A stretch of 64,000 bases of DNA from Actinospineispora acaciae DSM 45401 (GTDB lineage Bacteria; Actinomycetota; Actinomycetes; Mycobacteriales; Pseudonocardiaceae): positions 248,001-312,000 of the forward strand of contig NZ_JIAI01000011.1 of assembly GCF_000620785.1 (NCBI RefSeq), in the 5' to 3' direction. Below are positions 31,986 through 40,181 of the stretch, one piece after another. Both the position numbers and the translations under genes were made by a program. How positions within the stretch are numbered: the first letter of the stretch is position 1; the number at the start of each line of letters is the position of its first letter. Under the pieces are notes generated by a model, which did not search any database, had not been told where the DNA came from, and saw only the letters and a program-made list of their open reading frames with translations.

Positions 31986-33416
31986 ATGACTCAGAGTCCG
32001 GCCGGCGAGGTCCCCCTGCACGTGACCGGGCACCTCGCTCCGGTTCCCGACGAGATCGACGCCATCGACCTGCCCGTCGAGGGCGCGCTGCCGCCCGAGC
32101 TGGTGGGCCGCTACCTGCGTAACGGCCCCAACCCGCTGCCCGGACAGCCGTCGCGGCACTGGTTCGCGGGCCACGGGATGGTGCACGGCATCCGGCTCGA
32201 CGGGGGCCACGCGCGGTGGTACCGCAACCGCTGGGTGCGGACGAAGGCGCTGGCCGGGCAGTCCGCGATGCGTCCGGACGGGAGCTTCGACCTGACCGTC
32301 GGCGAGGCGAACACCAGCGTCATCGCCCACGCCGGCAAGATCCTGACGCTGGTCGAGAGCGGCCTGCCGCACGTGATCACCCCCGAGCTGCGGACCCTGG
32401 GCACCAGCGACTTCGACGGTCGGCTCACCACCGCCATGACCGCGCACCCCAAGACCGATCCGGTGACCGGTGACCTGCACTTCTTCGGCTACAGCCTGGT
32501 GGCACCGTTCCTCACCTACCACCGGCTGTCCGCCTCCGGCGAGCTGGTGACCAGCGCGCCGATCACCGTTCCCGGCCCGACGATGATGCACGACTTCGCC
32601 ATCACCGACCGGCACGCGGTGTTCCTCGACCTGCCGATGACGTTCAACCCGGAACGGGGCGACCACCCGCTGCCCTTCGACTGGGACGAGTCCTACGGCG
32701 CCCGGATCGGCGTGATGCCGCTCGCGCGACCGGGCGAGGTGCGCTGGTACGACATCGACCCGTCCTATGTCTTCCACGTCGGCAACGCCCATACCGACGC
32801 CGACGGGAGGGTGGTGCTCGACGCCGCCCGCTACCCGGGTGCGGACGCGGCACGGGCGTGGGCGCGCACCGGCACCCCGTCCGCCTCGACCGGCGTCCCG
32901 GCGCACCCCGACCCGGCCGGGCCCGCCGCCGCTGCCGCCAACAGCGGCCTGGCACGCCTGCACCGCTGGGTGCTCGACCCGGCCACCGGCACCGTCGCCG
33001 AGACCACGATGGACGACAGGGGGATCGAGTTCCCCACCGTCGACGACGACCGCGTCGGACGCATCGCCCGGTACCGCTACGCCGTCTCCGGTGGTGACGC
33101 GTCCGCCACGGCGATCGTCAAGCTCGATGCGGACGCCGGCGTCATCGCCGAGCACGCGCTCGGTCCGGACGTCGTCGCCGGCGAGGCGGTGTTCGTCCCG
33201 GCCGCATCGCCCGACCGCGCGGAGGACGACGGTTGGCTGCTCAGCATCGCCAGCCGACGCGACGGCGGCGGCTCGAAGCTGCTCGTGCTCGACGCCACCG
33301 ACGTCGGTGGAAAGCCGGTCGCAGCGGTGACCCTGCCCCGGCGAGTCCCGAGCGGCTTCCACGGCTCGTGGATCACCGACGAGGAGCTGGAGCGCAGCGG
33401 CAGGCCCAAGTCGTGA
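31986..33416 (+). CDS. Carotenoid cleavage oxygenase (RPE65 family)
   Basis: The 476-residue protein is a beta-propeller non-heme iron dioxygenase that splits carotenoids or related stilbenes. RYLRNGPNPLP begins the propeller. The four iron-binding His lie in MTAHPKTDP (about 154), MMHDFAIT (about 200), YVFHVGNA (about 263) and GFHGSW (about 461). ATG 31986 follows a GAGAGGG site. No carotenoid synthesis gene is in the window, so the substrate is open. Confidence 0.92.
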   Translation: MTQSPAGEVPLHVTGHLAPVPDEIDAIDLPVEGALPPELVGRYLRNGPNPLPGQPSRHWFAGHGMVHGIRLDGGHARWYRNRWVRTKALAGQSAMRPDGSFDLTVGEANTSVIAHAGKILTLVESGLPHVITPELRTLGTSDFDGRLTTAMTAHPKTDPVTGDLHFFGYSLVAPFLTYHRLSASGELVTSAPITVPGPTMMHDFAITDRHAVFLDLPMTFNPERGDHPLPFDWDESYGARIGVMPLARPGEVRWYDIDPSYVFHVGNAHTDADGRVVLDAARYPGADAARAWARTGTPSASTGVPAHPDPAGPAAAAANSGLARLHRWVLDPATGTVAETTMDDRGIEFPTVDDDRVGRIARYRYAVSGGDASATAIVKLDADAGVIAEHALGPDVVAGEAVFVPAASPDRAEDDGWLLSIASRRDGGGSKLLVLDATDVGGKPVAAVTLPRRVPSGFHGSWITDEELERSGRPKS

Positions 33417-33438
33417 CGGCGGCGTTGGCGCGCGTCGG

Positions 33439-33852
33439 TCACCGGTCCAGGCCGGTGAGGCGGGCGAGGGCGGTGAGGCCGTTGTCGGTGCCGGGCCAGT
33501 GTGCGCGGACGGCGTCGGGGCCGGCGCGGCGTATGACGTTGCGGAGCACGACGATGACGAGGATGGCGTCGTCGGCGTAGCCCAGGACGGGAATGAAGTC
33601 GGGGATGACGTCGATCGGGATGGCGAGGTAGGCCAGCAGGAGGGCCAGGCGGACGCGGACGCCTCGGGGCAGGGAGTTGTCGGCGGCGAGGCGGCGTACC
33701 AGGCGGAGCAGGTCGGGCAGCAGCCGTGGCGCTTCGCGGAGGAGGGCGCCTCGGGGGCGGGCGAGCAGCAGGGCGACCAGGAGGGCGAGCCAGGCCAGCA
33801 GCAGGCCGGCCGCCACGCCGAGGAGCAGGTCCCACCAGAAGGAGCCGGTCAT
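33439..33852 (-). CDS. DUF1232 (YkvA-like) membrane protein
   Basis: The 137-residue protein has an N-terminal helix (8-31), then LALLLAYLAIPIDVIPDFIPVLGYADDAILV (about 70-100), the DUF1232 signature. Function is not established for the family. It is 6 bases downstream of the ChrB-like gene on the minus strand and is likely in one transcript with it. Confidence 0.88.
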   Translation of the reverse strand: MTGSFWWDLLLGVAAGLLLAWLALLVALLLARPRGALLREAPRLLPDLLRLVRRLAADNSLPRGVRVRLALLLAYLAIPIDVIPDFIPVLGYADDAILVIVVLRNVIRRAGPDAVRAHWPGTDNGLTALARLTGLDR

Positions 33853-33858
33853 GGCCGT

Positions 33859-34425
33859 CTACCGCCCTTCGGCCGGGGAGCGGGTTTCGGCCTGGAGGGC
33901 GGCCTGCTCGAACGCGGCCAGGTCGGCGGCGGCCTGTTCGAGGGCGTCGCGAGCCGACGCGCCGGCGGGGGCGGTGAAGTAGTCGCGGGCGGCGATCTTG
34001 GCCAGCCAGGCGCGGAAGCGGTCCAGGTCGGCCTCGGACTCCTCGACCTCGGCGTAGGTGAGGTTGCCCCGGGCACGTTCGTCCGCCAGCTCTCGGCGTA
34101 GCGAGGGGAGGCGGTCCAGGACCTCGGCGTACTCGGCGTCGCGGGCGGCGTTGAGCTCGGCGATCACGGCGCGCTCCTCGGACGGGTCGGTGAACGCCAT
34201 GTGCAGCACGCGCGCCGAGCCGCCCTGGCGGTGGACCCGGTCGACCAGCCGGCGCACCTCCCGCACCACCTCGGCCCGCGCCGGCAGCAGGCAGGCCGAC
34301 TGCTGCAGGTACAACGCCCCCAGCGAACGCAGCTTGCGCCACACCCGCACCCGCAACGACGCCGGCGCGCCCGCCGTCGACACGCTGACCACCAGCCAGG
34401 CGTCGTCGCCGGAATCCTCCGTCAC
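33859..34425 (-). CDS. ChrB-like N-terminal domain protein
   Basis: The 188-residue protein resembles the ChrB N-domain (WLVVSVSTAGAPASLRVRVWRKLRSLGALYLQQSACLLP), found in regulators linked to chromate resistance and in stand-alone proteins. The C-terminal half is helical (Glu/Ala/Arg-rich). No chromate transporter is present, so a chromate link is not supported here. A palindromic TGTTAC-N4-GTAACA lies 8 bases upstream of the start, which suggests transcriptional control. Confidence 0.7.
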   Translation of the reverse strand: MTEDSGDDAWLVVSVSTAGAPASLRVRVWRKLRSLGALYLQQSACLLPARAEVVREVRRLVDRVHRQGGSARVLHMAFTDPSEERAVIAELNAARDAEYAEVLDRLPSLRRELADERARGNLTYAEVEESEADLDRFRAWLAKIAARDYFTAPAGASARDALEQAAADLAAFEQAALQAETRSPAEGR

Positions 34426-34432
34426 ATGCAGA

Positions 34433-34448
34433 TGTTACATCCGTAACA
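34433..34448 (-). promoter_or_regulatory. Operator-like palindrome TGTTAC-N4-GTAACA
   Basis: Perfect 6-bp arms with a 4-bp spacer occur 8 bases before the ChrB-like GTG, overlapping the expected transcription start. A dimeric HTH repressor is the likely binder; no candidate regulator is adjacent except the ChrB-like protein itself. Confidence 0.5.
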
Positions 34449-34518
34449 CATGCCGGGGGTCCGGGCCTCAGTTCGGCGGACCGGTGTCGGCATGGGTTGA
34501 CAGGCAACGGCCTCCCGT

Positions 34519-34536
34519 GAGTTAGTTAACTAACTC
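34519..34536. promoter_or_regulatory. Perfect 18-bp palindrome upstream of the SDR pseudogene
   Basis: GAGTTAGTTAACTAACTC is fully self-complementary and ends 14 bases before the ATG at 34551. Its AT-rich core stands out in this DNA and is typical of TetR-family operators. No TetR gene lies nearby, so the regulator is elsewhere or has been lost. Confidence 0.65.
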
Positions 34537-34550
34537 AAACGGAGGGTACG

Positions 34551-35186
34551 ATGAGCAGACGGTTGGCCAGCGTCGACGCGACACGGTTCGGGCCATGGGC
34601 GGTGGTCACCGGCGCGTCGTCGGGCATCGGTCGCGAGTTCGCGCGCCAGCTGGCCGCCAGCGGTGTCCATGTGGTGCTCATCGCCCGGCGCGAGTCGCTG
34701 CTGCGCGAGGTCGGGCATGAGCTCACCGCGCGCTACGGCGTACGGCACCGGGCGGCTGGCACGACGCGGACGTGGCGGGGTGGTCCTGGTGGGGGCCTCG
34801 GGGAGCCAGCACGGCGTCCCGAACATGGCCAACGCGGCCGCGACGAAGGCCTACGTGCTCACGCGGGGAAGGGCCTGCATGCCGAGTTCGCCGAGCACGG
34901 GGTGACGCTGTCGGTCCTGCTGCCGGGGCCCACCGACACGCCGGTGTTGAGCGAGCTCGGCTTCCAGCCGGACGGTTCGCCGATCAAACCGATGGCGGTG
35001 GACCAGTGCGTCGCCGAAGGGCTCGACGCGCTGGCGTCCAACCGCGCCACACACATCGCGGGCCGCCTCAACCGCGTCATGGATCGGATGGTCCCGTCCA
35101 GGGTCACCTCGATGATGATGGGCCGCATGGTCGGCCGGTGGGTCCTCCGGAAGGACCCCAGCAAGGTCGGTTCGGCCGACGAGTAG
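34551..35186 (+). pseudogene. Broken short-chain dehydrogenase with internal deletion and frameshifts
   Basis: The first 65 codons give a good SDR start (WAVVTGASSGIGREFARQLAASG). From about 34760 to 34865 the SDR-like sequence (GGVVLVGASGSQHGVP, then ATKAYVLT) is in another frame, and the original frame resumes with LHAEFAEHGVTLSVLLPGPTDTP. The middle of the Rossmann fold, including the NAG strand, is missing. The YxxxK Tyr is replaced (NAAATK). The gene is about 60 codons shorter than the family. The ribosome site GGAGGG and the palindromic operator remain intact. Confidence 0.75.
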
Positions 35187-35495
35187 TTCCCGCGGCGCGG
35201 GCAGGGGATCGCCCCGCTCGACACCGGCGTGGCGATGCCGCCCGAGGCGCTGACGATGCTGGTCACCCCGCCGGTTGCGGGATGGCGGTACAGGACCGCG
35301 ACCACGGACCAACCACACGCCGCCGGAGCCTTGTGAGCGCTGCCACGGATGGGGGTATTGGCGGTCCACTCGAACAGGTCGGCCGCGTCGCGCGGTGTGA
35401 CCGGGCTCGGCGGGGCACAATTTCGCACGTCCGCCGAGCTCAGCCCCGGCACCAGGGGGAGCGGTCGCCGGGGCTGAGCGCGCGGCGGACGAGCC
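35187..35495. terminator. Intergenic gap with a strong bidirectional hairpin
   Basis: GCTCAGCCCCGGC (35438-35450) pairs perfectly with 35467-35479 across a 16-base loop, and a lower stem (GTCCGCC/GGCGGAC) lengthens it to about 35429-35489. It lies between the SDR pseudogene and the convergent dedA stop and can end both transcripts. The first 240 bases hold no convincing gene. Confidence 0.7.
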
Positions 35496-36194
35496 TCATC
35501 CGGCGGTCGCGAAGCCACCACCGGCGCGGATCCGGACGGCCCCTTCGGGGTCGGTGTCCGAGCGTGCGCCCCCCGCCGCGTCCGCGCGCGGCGAGCGTGA
35601 CCGGGTCCGCCGGCGTCGCGCCGCCTCGACCAGCACCAGCACGACCGAGGCGGCCGCCGCGACGGCGGGACCGTAGCGTTCGTAGGCCGCCCCGACGCCG
35701 TAGCCGCTGAGCACCAGGGTGGCGGCCCAGGCCGAGGCGGTGGGGAGCTGGTGGGCGCTGAAGCGGCGGTAGGACAGGCCCGCGTGGCCGGCCAGCCGGG
35801 GCATCAGGGTGCGCACGCCGATGATCCACTGCCCGAGCACCACCGCGCCCGCGCCCCGCTCGCGCAGCATCGTGGTCAGCAGCTCCCGGTGCCGGGGCCG
35901 CAGCGCGCGCTCCAGGCGGCCGGCGATCGACCCCGAGCGGGCGGCGCTCCGACGGCCGGCCAGGTACGCGAGCTGACCGCCGAGCGCGGCGGCCGCGGCG
36001 GCGGCGAACACGACGGGCGACACCGGCACCGAGCCGAGCCGGGCCAGCGCCCCGAGCGCCAGCGCGGCCGTGGCCCCCGGCAGGAACACGCCGATGACCA
36101 GCGCCGTCTCCGCGACCAACAGCAGAACGAGCACCATGAGCAGGACCGGGACCGGCAACGGACCCAGCCAGGTCAGGTCCGTCGCCTCAGGCAT
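35496..36194 (-). CDS. DedA-family (VTT domain) membrane protein
   Basis: The 232-residue protein has helices at about 12-40, 50-75 and 150-195, with ETALVIGVFLPGATAA and GQWIIGVRTLMPRLAGHAGLSYRRF, the conserved DedA E/PG and R/P motifs. DedA proteins act in lipid carrier recycling or membrane homeostasis. The C-terminal 40 residues are Arg-rich, then Gly/Ala-rich. Its start overlaps the end of the upstream methyltransferase by 8 bases. Confidence 0.88.
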   Translation of the reverse strand: MPEATDLTWLGPLPVPVLLMVLVLLLVAETALVIGVFLPGATAALALGALARLGSVPVSPVVFAAAAAAALGGQLAYLAGRRSAARSGSIAGRLERALRPRHRELLTTMLRERGAGAVVLGQWIIGVRTLMPRLAGHAGLSYRRFSAHQLPTASAWAATLVLSGYGVGAAYERYGPAVAAAASVVLVLVEAARRRRTRSRSPRADAAGGARSDTDPEGAVRIRAGGGFATAG

Positions 36195-36798
36195 GGGGCA
36201 CCGCCCGGCGGCAGACGTACACCAGCGCGGGCGGCAGGTTGGACCACACCGCGCGGGTGACCACCACCTCCTCGAACCGCCGCTCCAACAGCTCGTGGAA
36301 CCGGCGGGCGCCGGACATCCGCCGCGCGTGCAGGTAGCCGAACGTGGTGAACGCGCCGCCGGGGTTGAGCACCTGGCAGATCGAGCCGAGCATCCGCTCC
36401 TGGCGGGGCAGCGGGAAGATCGACCACGGCAGGCCGCTGACCACCGCGTCCACCCGGCGCACGTCGGCGTCCGCGAGCAGGGTGTCCAGCGCCGCCGCGT
36501 CGCCGGGCAGCACCGTCAGCCACGGGTGGCGCCGGCGCAGGTAGTCCACCATGTTCATGTCGATCTCGACGGCGAGCTGGCGGCCGCCGCTGGGCATCCG
36601 CTGGCGGATGATCGCGCTGACCGGGCCGGTGCCGGGGCCGAGCTCGACGACGGTGGGGGTGCCCCGCTGGGGAACGATGGCCGCGAGCTGCTCGCCGAGC
36701 CCACGGGTGCTCGGCGCGACCGCACCTATCAACTGCGGCCTGCGGATCGCGGCCCGGATGAAGGTCCAGTGTTCCGCGCTGCTGTTGGGTGTACTCAC
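36187..36798 (-). CDS. Class I SAM-dependent methyltransferase, PmtA-like
   Basis: The 203-residue enzyme begins STPNSSAEHWTFIRAAIRRPQLIGAVAPSTRGL and has TVVELGPGTGPVSAII (SAM motif I) and VDAVVSGLPWSIFP. This pattern is close to phospholipid N-methyltransferases of the PmtA type and to rRNA dimethylases. GTG 36798 removes a long unrelated in-frame stretch. Coupling to dedA suggests a membrane-lipid role. Confidence 0.8.
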   Translation of the reverse strand: MSTPNSSAEHWTFIRAAIRRPQLIGAVAPSTRGLGEQLAAIVPQRGTPTVVELGPGTGPVSAIIRQRMPSGGRQLAVEIDMNMVDYLRRRHPWLTVLPGDAAALDTLLADADVRRVDAVVSGLPWSIFPLPRQERMLGSICQVLNPGGAFTTFGYLHARRMSGARRFHELLERRFEEVVVTRAVWSNLPPALVYVCRRAVPHA

Positions 36799-36928
36799 GC
36801 TCGCCAGGTTCGTCGGGGCCACGCCGAGCCGAATCGTACCCGGGGCCGTCGTCGGCGCCCTGTTGCAGGAGCCGGCCTCCTGCCGCGGCAGGAGGTGCAG
36901 CCCGTACGGGACGGCTAGGTTCGATCGG

Positions 36929-38134
36929 GTGTCGATCGGTAGAGGGACGTGGCGTGCCCCGGTCGTCGGGTACGGATGGTTGCGGCTGCTGGCGGCGGCC
37001 GCGGTCGTCGGCATCGTCGGCCTGCTGCACACCCCCGAGGTTCATCCGTCCGGGTGGGACTGGCTGTTCACGCTGGTCTCGGCCGCCTTGATGTTCGCGG
37101 GCGGCCGGTTCCCGCTGGCGGTGACCCTGCTGCAGTGCGCGGTGGTGGGCGCCGGCGTCGTCCTCACCTGGACGGACGCCTACCTGGTCCCGCTCGGGTC
37201 CGCCGTCCCGCAGCTGCTGGCCTGCGCGGCGCTCGGCGAGCTGGCCCTTCGCCGCCCCGGCCTCCCCACCTGGGCCGGCGGGGCGGCGGTGGCGGTGGCC
37301 TGCGCGTTCGGCTCCTACCGGTACTACCCGGTGGCGGCCAACGCGCTGATGGTGCTTCTCAAGGTCGGGTTCCCGGTGCTGCTCGGCTGTTACGTGCGCT
37401 CCCAGCGCGAGCTGGCCGGGCAGGCCGAGCAGCGCGCCGTGGAGGCCGAGCGGAGCCGGGCCTGGGAGGTCACGGCGGCCAGGACGGCGGAGCGCGCCGC
37501 GATCGCGCACGAGCTGCACGACGTGGTGGCCCACCACGTGGCGGCCATCGTGCTGCGGGTGGGCGTGGCCCGGCACGTGGCGAACGCCGGCGATCCCCGG
37601 GTCGCCGAGGTGCTCGACGACGTGCACGCCATCGGCGGCGAGGCGCTGGCCGACCTGCGCCGGCTGGTGGGCATGCTGCGCGACCCGGAGACCGTCGGGG
37701 ACGTCGGGCTGCTGGCCGGGACGGACCTGTCCGCGGCGCTGGCGCAGGTGCTGGACCGCACTCGCCAGGCCGGCCTGAGCGTGCACCCGGACATCGACGA
37801 ACCGGTGCTCGGCGAGCTGGACACGGTGCGCCGGCACGCCGTGCTGCGGGTCGTCCAGGAGGGGTTGACGAACGTGCTCAAGCACGCCGGGCCGGCCGCC
37901 ACGGCGTGGGTGACCGTCCGCCCGCGCGACGGCTCCGAGCTGCTGGTCGAGGTCCGCGACGACGGTAGTGGCGCGGCGAACCGGCGGCCGGCGGGCGACC
38001 CCGGGCACGGGCTGATCGTGATGCGCGAGCGGGTGGAGGTGCTCGGCGGCGGCTTCGAGGCGGGCCGGCGCGGGTCGGGGTGGGCGGTGCGCGCCGTGCT
38101 TCCGGTGGCGGTCCCGGCACGGGCCTCGGCGTGA
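36929..38134 (+). CDS. NarL-system sensor histidine kinase
   Basis: The 401-residue kinase has five or six membrane helices (about 15-155), a HisKA_3 dimerisation domain with ERAAIAHELHDVVAHHVAAI (about 189-208) and a HATPase with VVQEGLTNVLKHAG and GHGLIVMRERV. This is the common actinomycete DesK-like class. GTG 36929 is chosen since it precedes the first helix by 18 residues. Its stop overlaps the regulator's GTG. Confidence 0.88.
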   Translation: MSIGRGTWRAPVVGYGWLRLLAAAAVVGIVGLLHTPEVHPSGWDWLFTLVSAALMFAGGRFPLAVTLLQCAVVGAGVVLTWTDAYLVPLGSAVPQLLACAALGELALRRPGLPTWAGGAAVAVACAFGSYRYYPVAANALMVLLKVGFPVLLGCYVRSQRELAGQAEQRAVEAERSRAWEVTAARTAERAAIAHELHDVVAHHVAAIVLRVGVARHVANAGDPRVAEVLDDVHAIGGEALADLRRLVGMLRDPETVGDVGLLAGTDLSAALAQVLDRTRQAGLSVHPDIDEPVLGELDTVRRHAVLRVVQEGLTNVLKHAGPAATAWVTVRPRDGSELLVEVRDDGSGAANRRPAGDPGHGLIVMRERVEVLGGGFEAGRRGSGWAVRAVLPVAVPARASA

Positions 38135-38784
38135 TACGGGTCCTGCTGGTCGACGACCAACAGCTGGTCAGGGCCGGGCTGCGGATGCTCTGCACGGCCG
38201 CCAAGGACATCGAGGTGGTCGGCGAGGCCGAGCACGGGCAGCGCGCCGTCACCCTGGTCGACCAGCTCGTGCCGGACGTGGTGCTGATGGACCTGCGGAT
38301 GCCCGGCGTGGACGGCATCACCGCCACCCAGCGGATACTGGCCGCCCATCCGGCCGTCCAGGTGGTGGTGCTGACCACGTTCGACGACGACGAGCACCTC
38401 TACCCGGCGCTGCGGGCCGGCGCCCGAGGCTTCCTGGCCAAGGACACGGCGCCGGAGGCCCTGCTGGACGGGGTGCGCCGGGCCGCCGCCGGGGACAGCC
38501 CGTTCAGCCCGCACCTGCTCAACCGGGTGGTCCGCCGCGCGGTGGCCGCCGAGCCCGGCCCGACCGCGCGACCCGACGTCCCGCTCACCGACCGCGAGCG
38601 CGAGGTGCTGGCGCTGGTCGCCGAGGGCCGGTCCAACACCGAGATCGCCGAGCGGCTCTACATCGCGGTGACCACCGTCAAGACGCACGTGGCCAGCCTG
38701 ATGTCCAAGACCGGCGGCCGGAACCGGGTGCAGCTCGCCGTGGCCGCCGGCCGCCTGGGCATCGGCCCATCCCCAGACTGTTAA
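38131..38784 (+). CDS. NarL/FixJ-family response regulator
   Basis: The 217-residue regulator has a receiver with VLLVDDQQLVRAGL and phospho-Asp in VVLMDLRMPGVDG (about 54), and a LuxR-type HTH (LTDREREVLALVAEGRSNTEIAERLYIAVTTVKTHV). GTG 38131 overlaps the kinase stop. Targets are unknown; the next gene starts 9 bases after the stop and has its own probable promoter. Confidence 0.92.
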   Translation: MIRVLLVDDQQLVRAGLRMLCTAAKDIEVVGEAEHGQRAVTLVDQLVPDVVLMDLRMPGVDGITATQRILAAHPAVQVVVLTTFDDDEHLYPALRAGARGFLAKDTAPEALLDGVRRAAAGDSPFSPHLLNRVVRRAVAAEPGPTARPDVPLTDREREVLALVAEGRSNTEIAERLYIAVTTVKTHVASLMSKTGGRNRVQLAVAAGRLGIGPSPDC

Positions 38785-38787
38785 ATT
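38782..38787 (+). promoter_or_regulatory. -10-like TAAATT for a leaderless transcript
   Basis: TAAATT lies 6 bases before the ATG at 38794, the spacing expected when transcription begins at the start codon. No Shine-Dalgarno sequence is present. The palindrome ACTCATGAGT (38790-38799) covers the start codon. Confidence 0.45.
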
Positions 38788-38793
38788 GAACTC

Positions 38794-40056
38794 ATGAGTC
38801 TAGATTTCCGTACTAAAAAGTTCATCGCCGTGACGGGCGGCACGGACGGGCTCGGGAAGGCGGTGGCGCTCGCGCGCCTGGCGGCCGGGGACGAGGTGGC
38901 GGTCATCGGCCGCGACCCGGAGAAGGGGCGGGCGTTCCTCGACGCCGCCGCCGGTGCACCCGGCCGGGCTCACTTCATCGCCGCCGACCTGAGCCTGGTC
39001 GGCGAGACCCGGCGGGTCGTCGACGAGATCAGGGCCAGGTTCACCCGGCTTGACGCGCTGGTGTTGTGCGCGCGGCACTACCGCTCCACCCGGCTGGTGA
39101 CGGCCGAGGGGCTCGAGCACAACCTCGCGCTGTTCTACCTGAGCCGGTTCCTGCTCGGCGACGGGCTGCTCGACCTGCTGGAGGCGGCCGAGCGCCCGGT
39201 CATCCTCAACGTCGCCGGGCCCGGCTCGGGGACCGGCGAGATCCGCTGGGACGACCTGGGCGGCGAGCGCGGGTACCACGGCTCGTGGGCGCTCGCGCAG
39301 GGCGGCCAGCTCAACGACCTGCTCGGGATCGGGTTCACCCAGCGGTGGCCGGCCACCCCGGTCCGGTACGTGCTGCTGCATCCCGGCGTGGTGAACACCT
39401 CCTTCTCCGGCGAGTACGACGCCGACGCCGCCGCCCAGGTCGAGGCCGTCCGGGCCGGAGCCGCCCCGGTGGAGCGGGCGGTGACGCCGCTGCTCGACGT
39501 GCTGGAGAACCCGCCCGCCGAGCCGCTGACCGCGCTGGTCGCCGGCCGGTGGGTGGACGTGACAGGCCCGGAGTTCGACGCCGACGCGGCCCGGCGCCTG
39601 CGCGGCGAGACCACCCGGCTGCTCGGGTCGGTGGCCTCGGCCGCGCCCGGGGTCGCGCCGGACCGACTGCGCCGGCTGCTCGACTCCCCGGTCTTCGCCA
39701 CCGTGGCCACCGTCGAGTCGGACGGCTCACCGCACCAGTCGGTGGTCTGGATCACGCGCGACGGCGACGACGTCCTGTTCATCACCGCCGTCGGCAGCCG
39801 CAAGGAACGCAACCTGCGCCGCGACCCGAGGGTGAGCCTCCTGGTCAGCCCGCCCGACGAGCCGTACACCTACGCCGCCCTCCACGGCACCGCCGCCCTG
39901 GCCGCCGAGGGCGCCCGCCAACTGCGCGACACGCTCGCCCACAAGTACACCGGCCGGTCCTACGCCGACCACAACGCCGACGCCGCCGCCCGCCACGGCG
40001 AGATCCCCATCACCACCGTCCGCCTCACCCCGCACAAGGTCACCGGCCGTCTCTAG
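38794..40056 (+). CDS. Fusion of short-chain dehydrogenase and PPOX-type flavin/F420 domain
   Basis: The 420-residue protein has an SDR domain (1-270; AVTGGTDGLGKAVALARLAAG, then DALVLCARHYR and WALAQGGQLNDLL in place of the YxxxK segment) and a C-terminal PPOX split-barrel domain (about 290-420; SPVFATVATVESDGSPHQSVVWI, RKERNLRRDPRVSLLV). SDR supplies NAD(P)H chemistry and PPOX proteins reduce substrates with F420 or flavin. The catalytic SDR Tyr is not evident. It appears leaderless. The substrate is unknown. Confidence 0.8.
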   Translation: MSLDFRTKKFIAVTGGTDGLGKAVALARLAAGDEVAVIGRDPEKGRAFLDAAAGAPGRAHFIAADLSLVGETRRVVDEIRARFTRLDALVLCARHYRSTRLVTAEGLEHNLALFYLSRFLLGDGLLDLLEAAERPVILNVAGPGSGTGEIRWDDLGGERGYHGSWALAQGGQLNDLLGIGFTQRWPATPVRYVLLHPGVVNTSFSGEYDADAAAQVEAVRAGAAPVERAVTPLLDVLENPPAEPLTALVAGRWVDVTGPEFDADAARRLRGETTRLLGSVASAAPGVAPDRLRRLLDSPVFATVATVESDGSPHQSVVWITRDGDDVLFITAVGSRKERNLRRDPRVSLLVSPPDEPYTYAALHGTAALAAEGARQLRDTLAHKYTGRSYADHNADAAARHGEIPITTVRLTPHKVTGRL

Positions 40057-40069
40057 GTCGCCCCCTGTG

Positions 40070-40134
40070 GTGATCATCAGGTCACCACGGTTGTTTTCGG
40101 CCCGCTATAACAACCCTGGTGGCCTGATGATCAC
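40070..40134. repeat. Long palindromic element with 26-bp arms
   Basis: Bases 40070-40095 pair with 40109-40134 at 24 of 26 positions, around a 13-base loop ending GCTAT. It follows the SDR-PPOX stop by 14 bases and is probably a terminator, but the arms are longer than needed. The loop-arm junction GCTATAACAAC resembles GCTATGACAAC in the 60930-60973 hairpin. Confidence 0.7.
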
Positions 40135-40181
40135 GGTGGGGCGGGCGGAAGTGGCCTTGCGGACGTGACGGGGATTGGACC

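Noticed and set aside
30645..33362. Minus-strand open frame of about 905 codons
   Set aside because: It is antisense to the AraC and carotenoid oxygenase genes. The product is Arg/His/Pro/Gly-rich without domains, as expected for a frame shadow in high-GC DNA.
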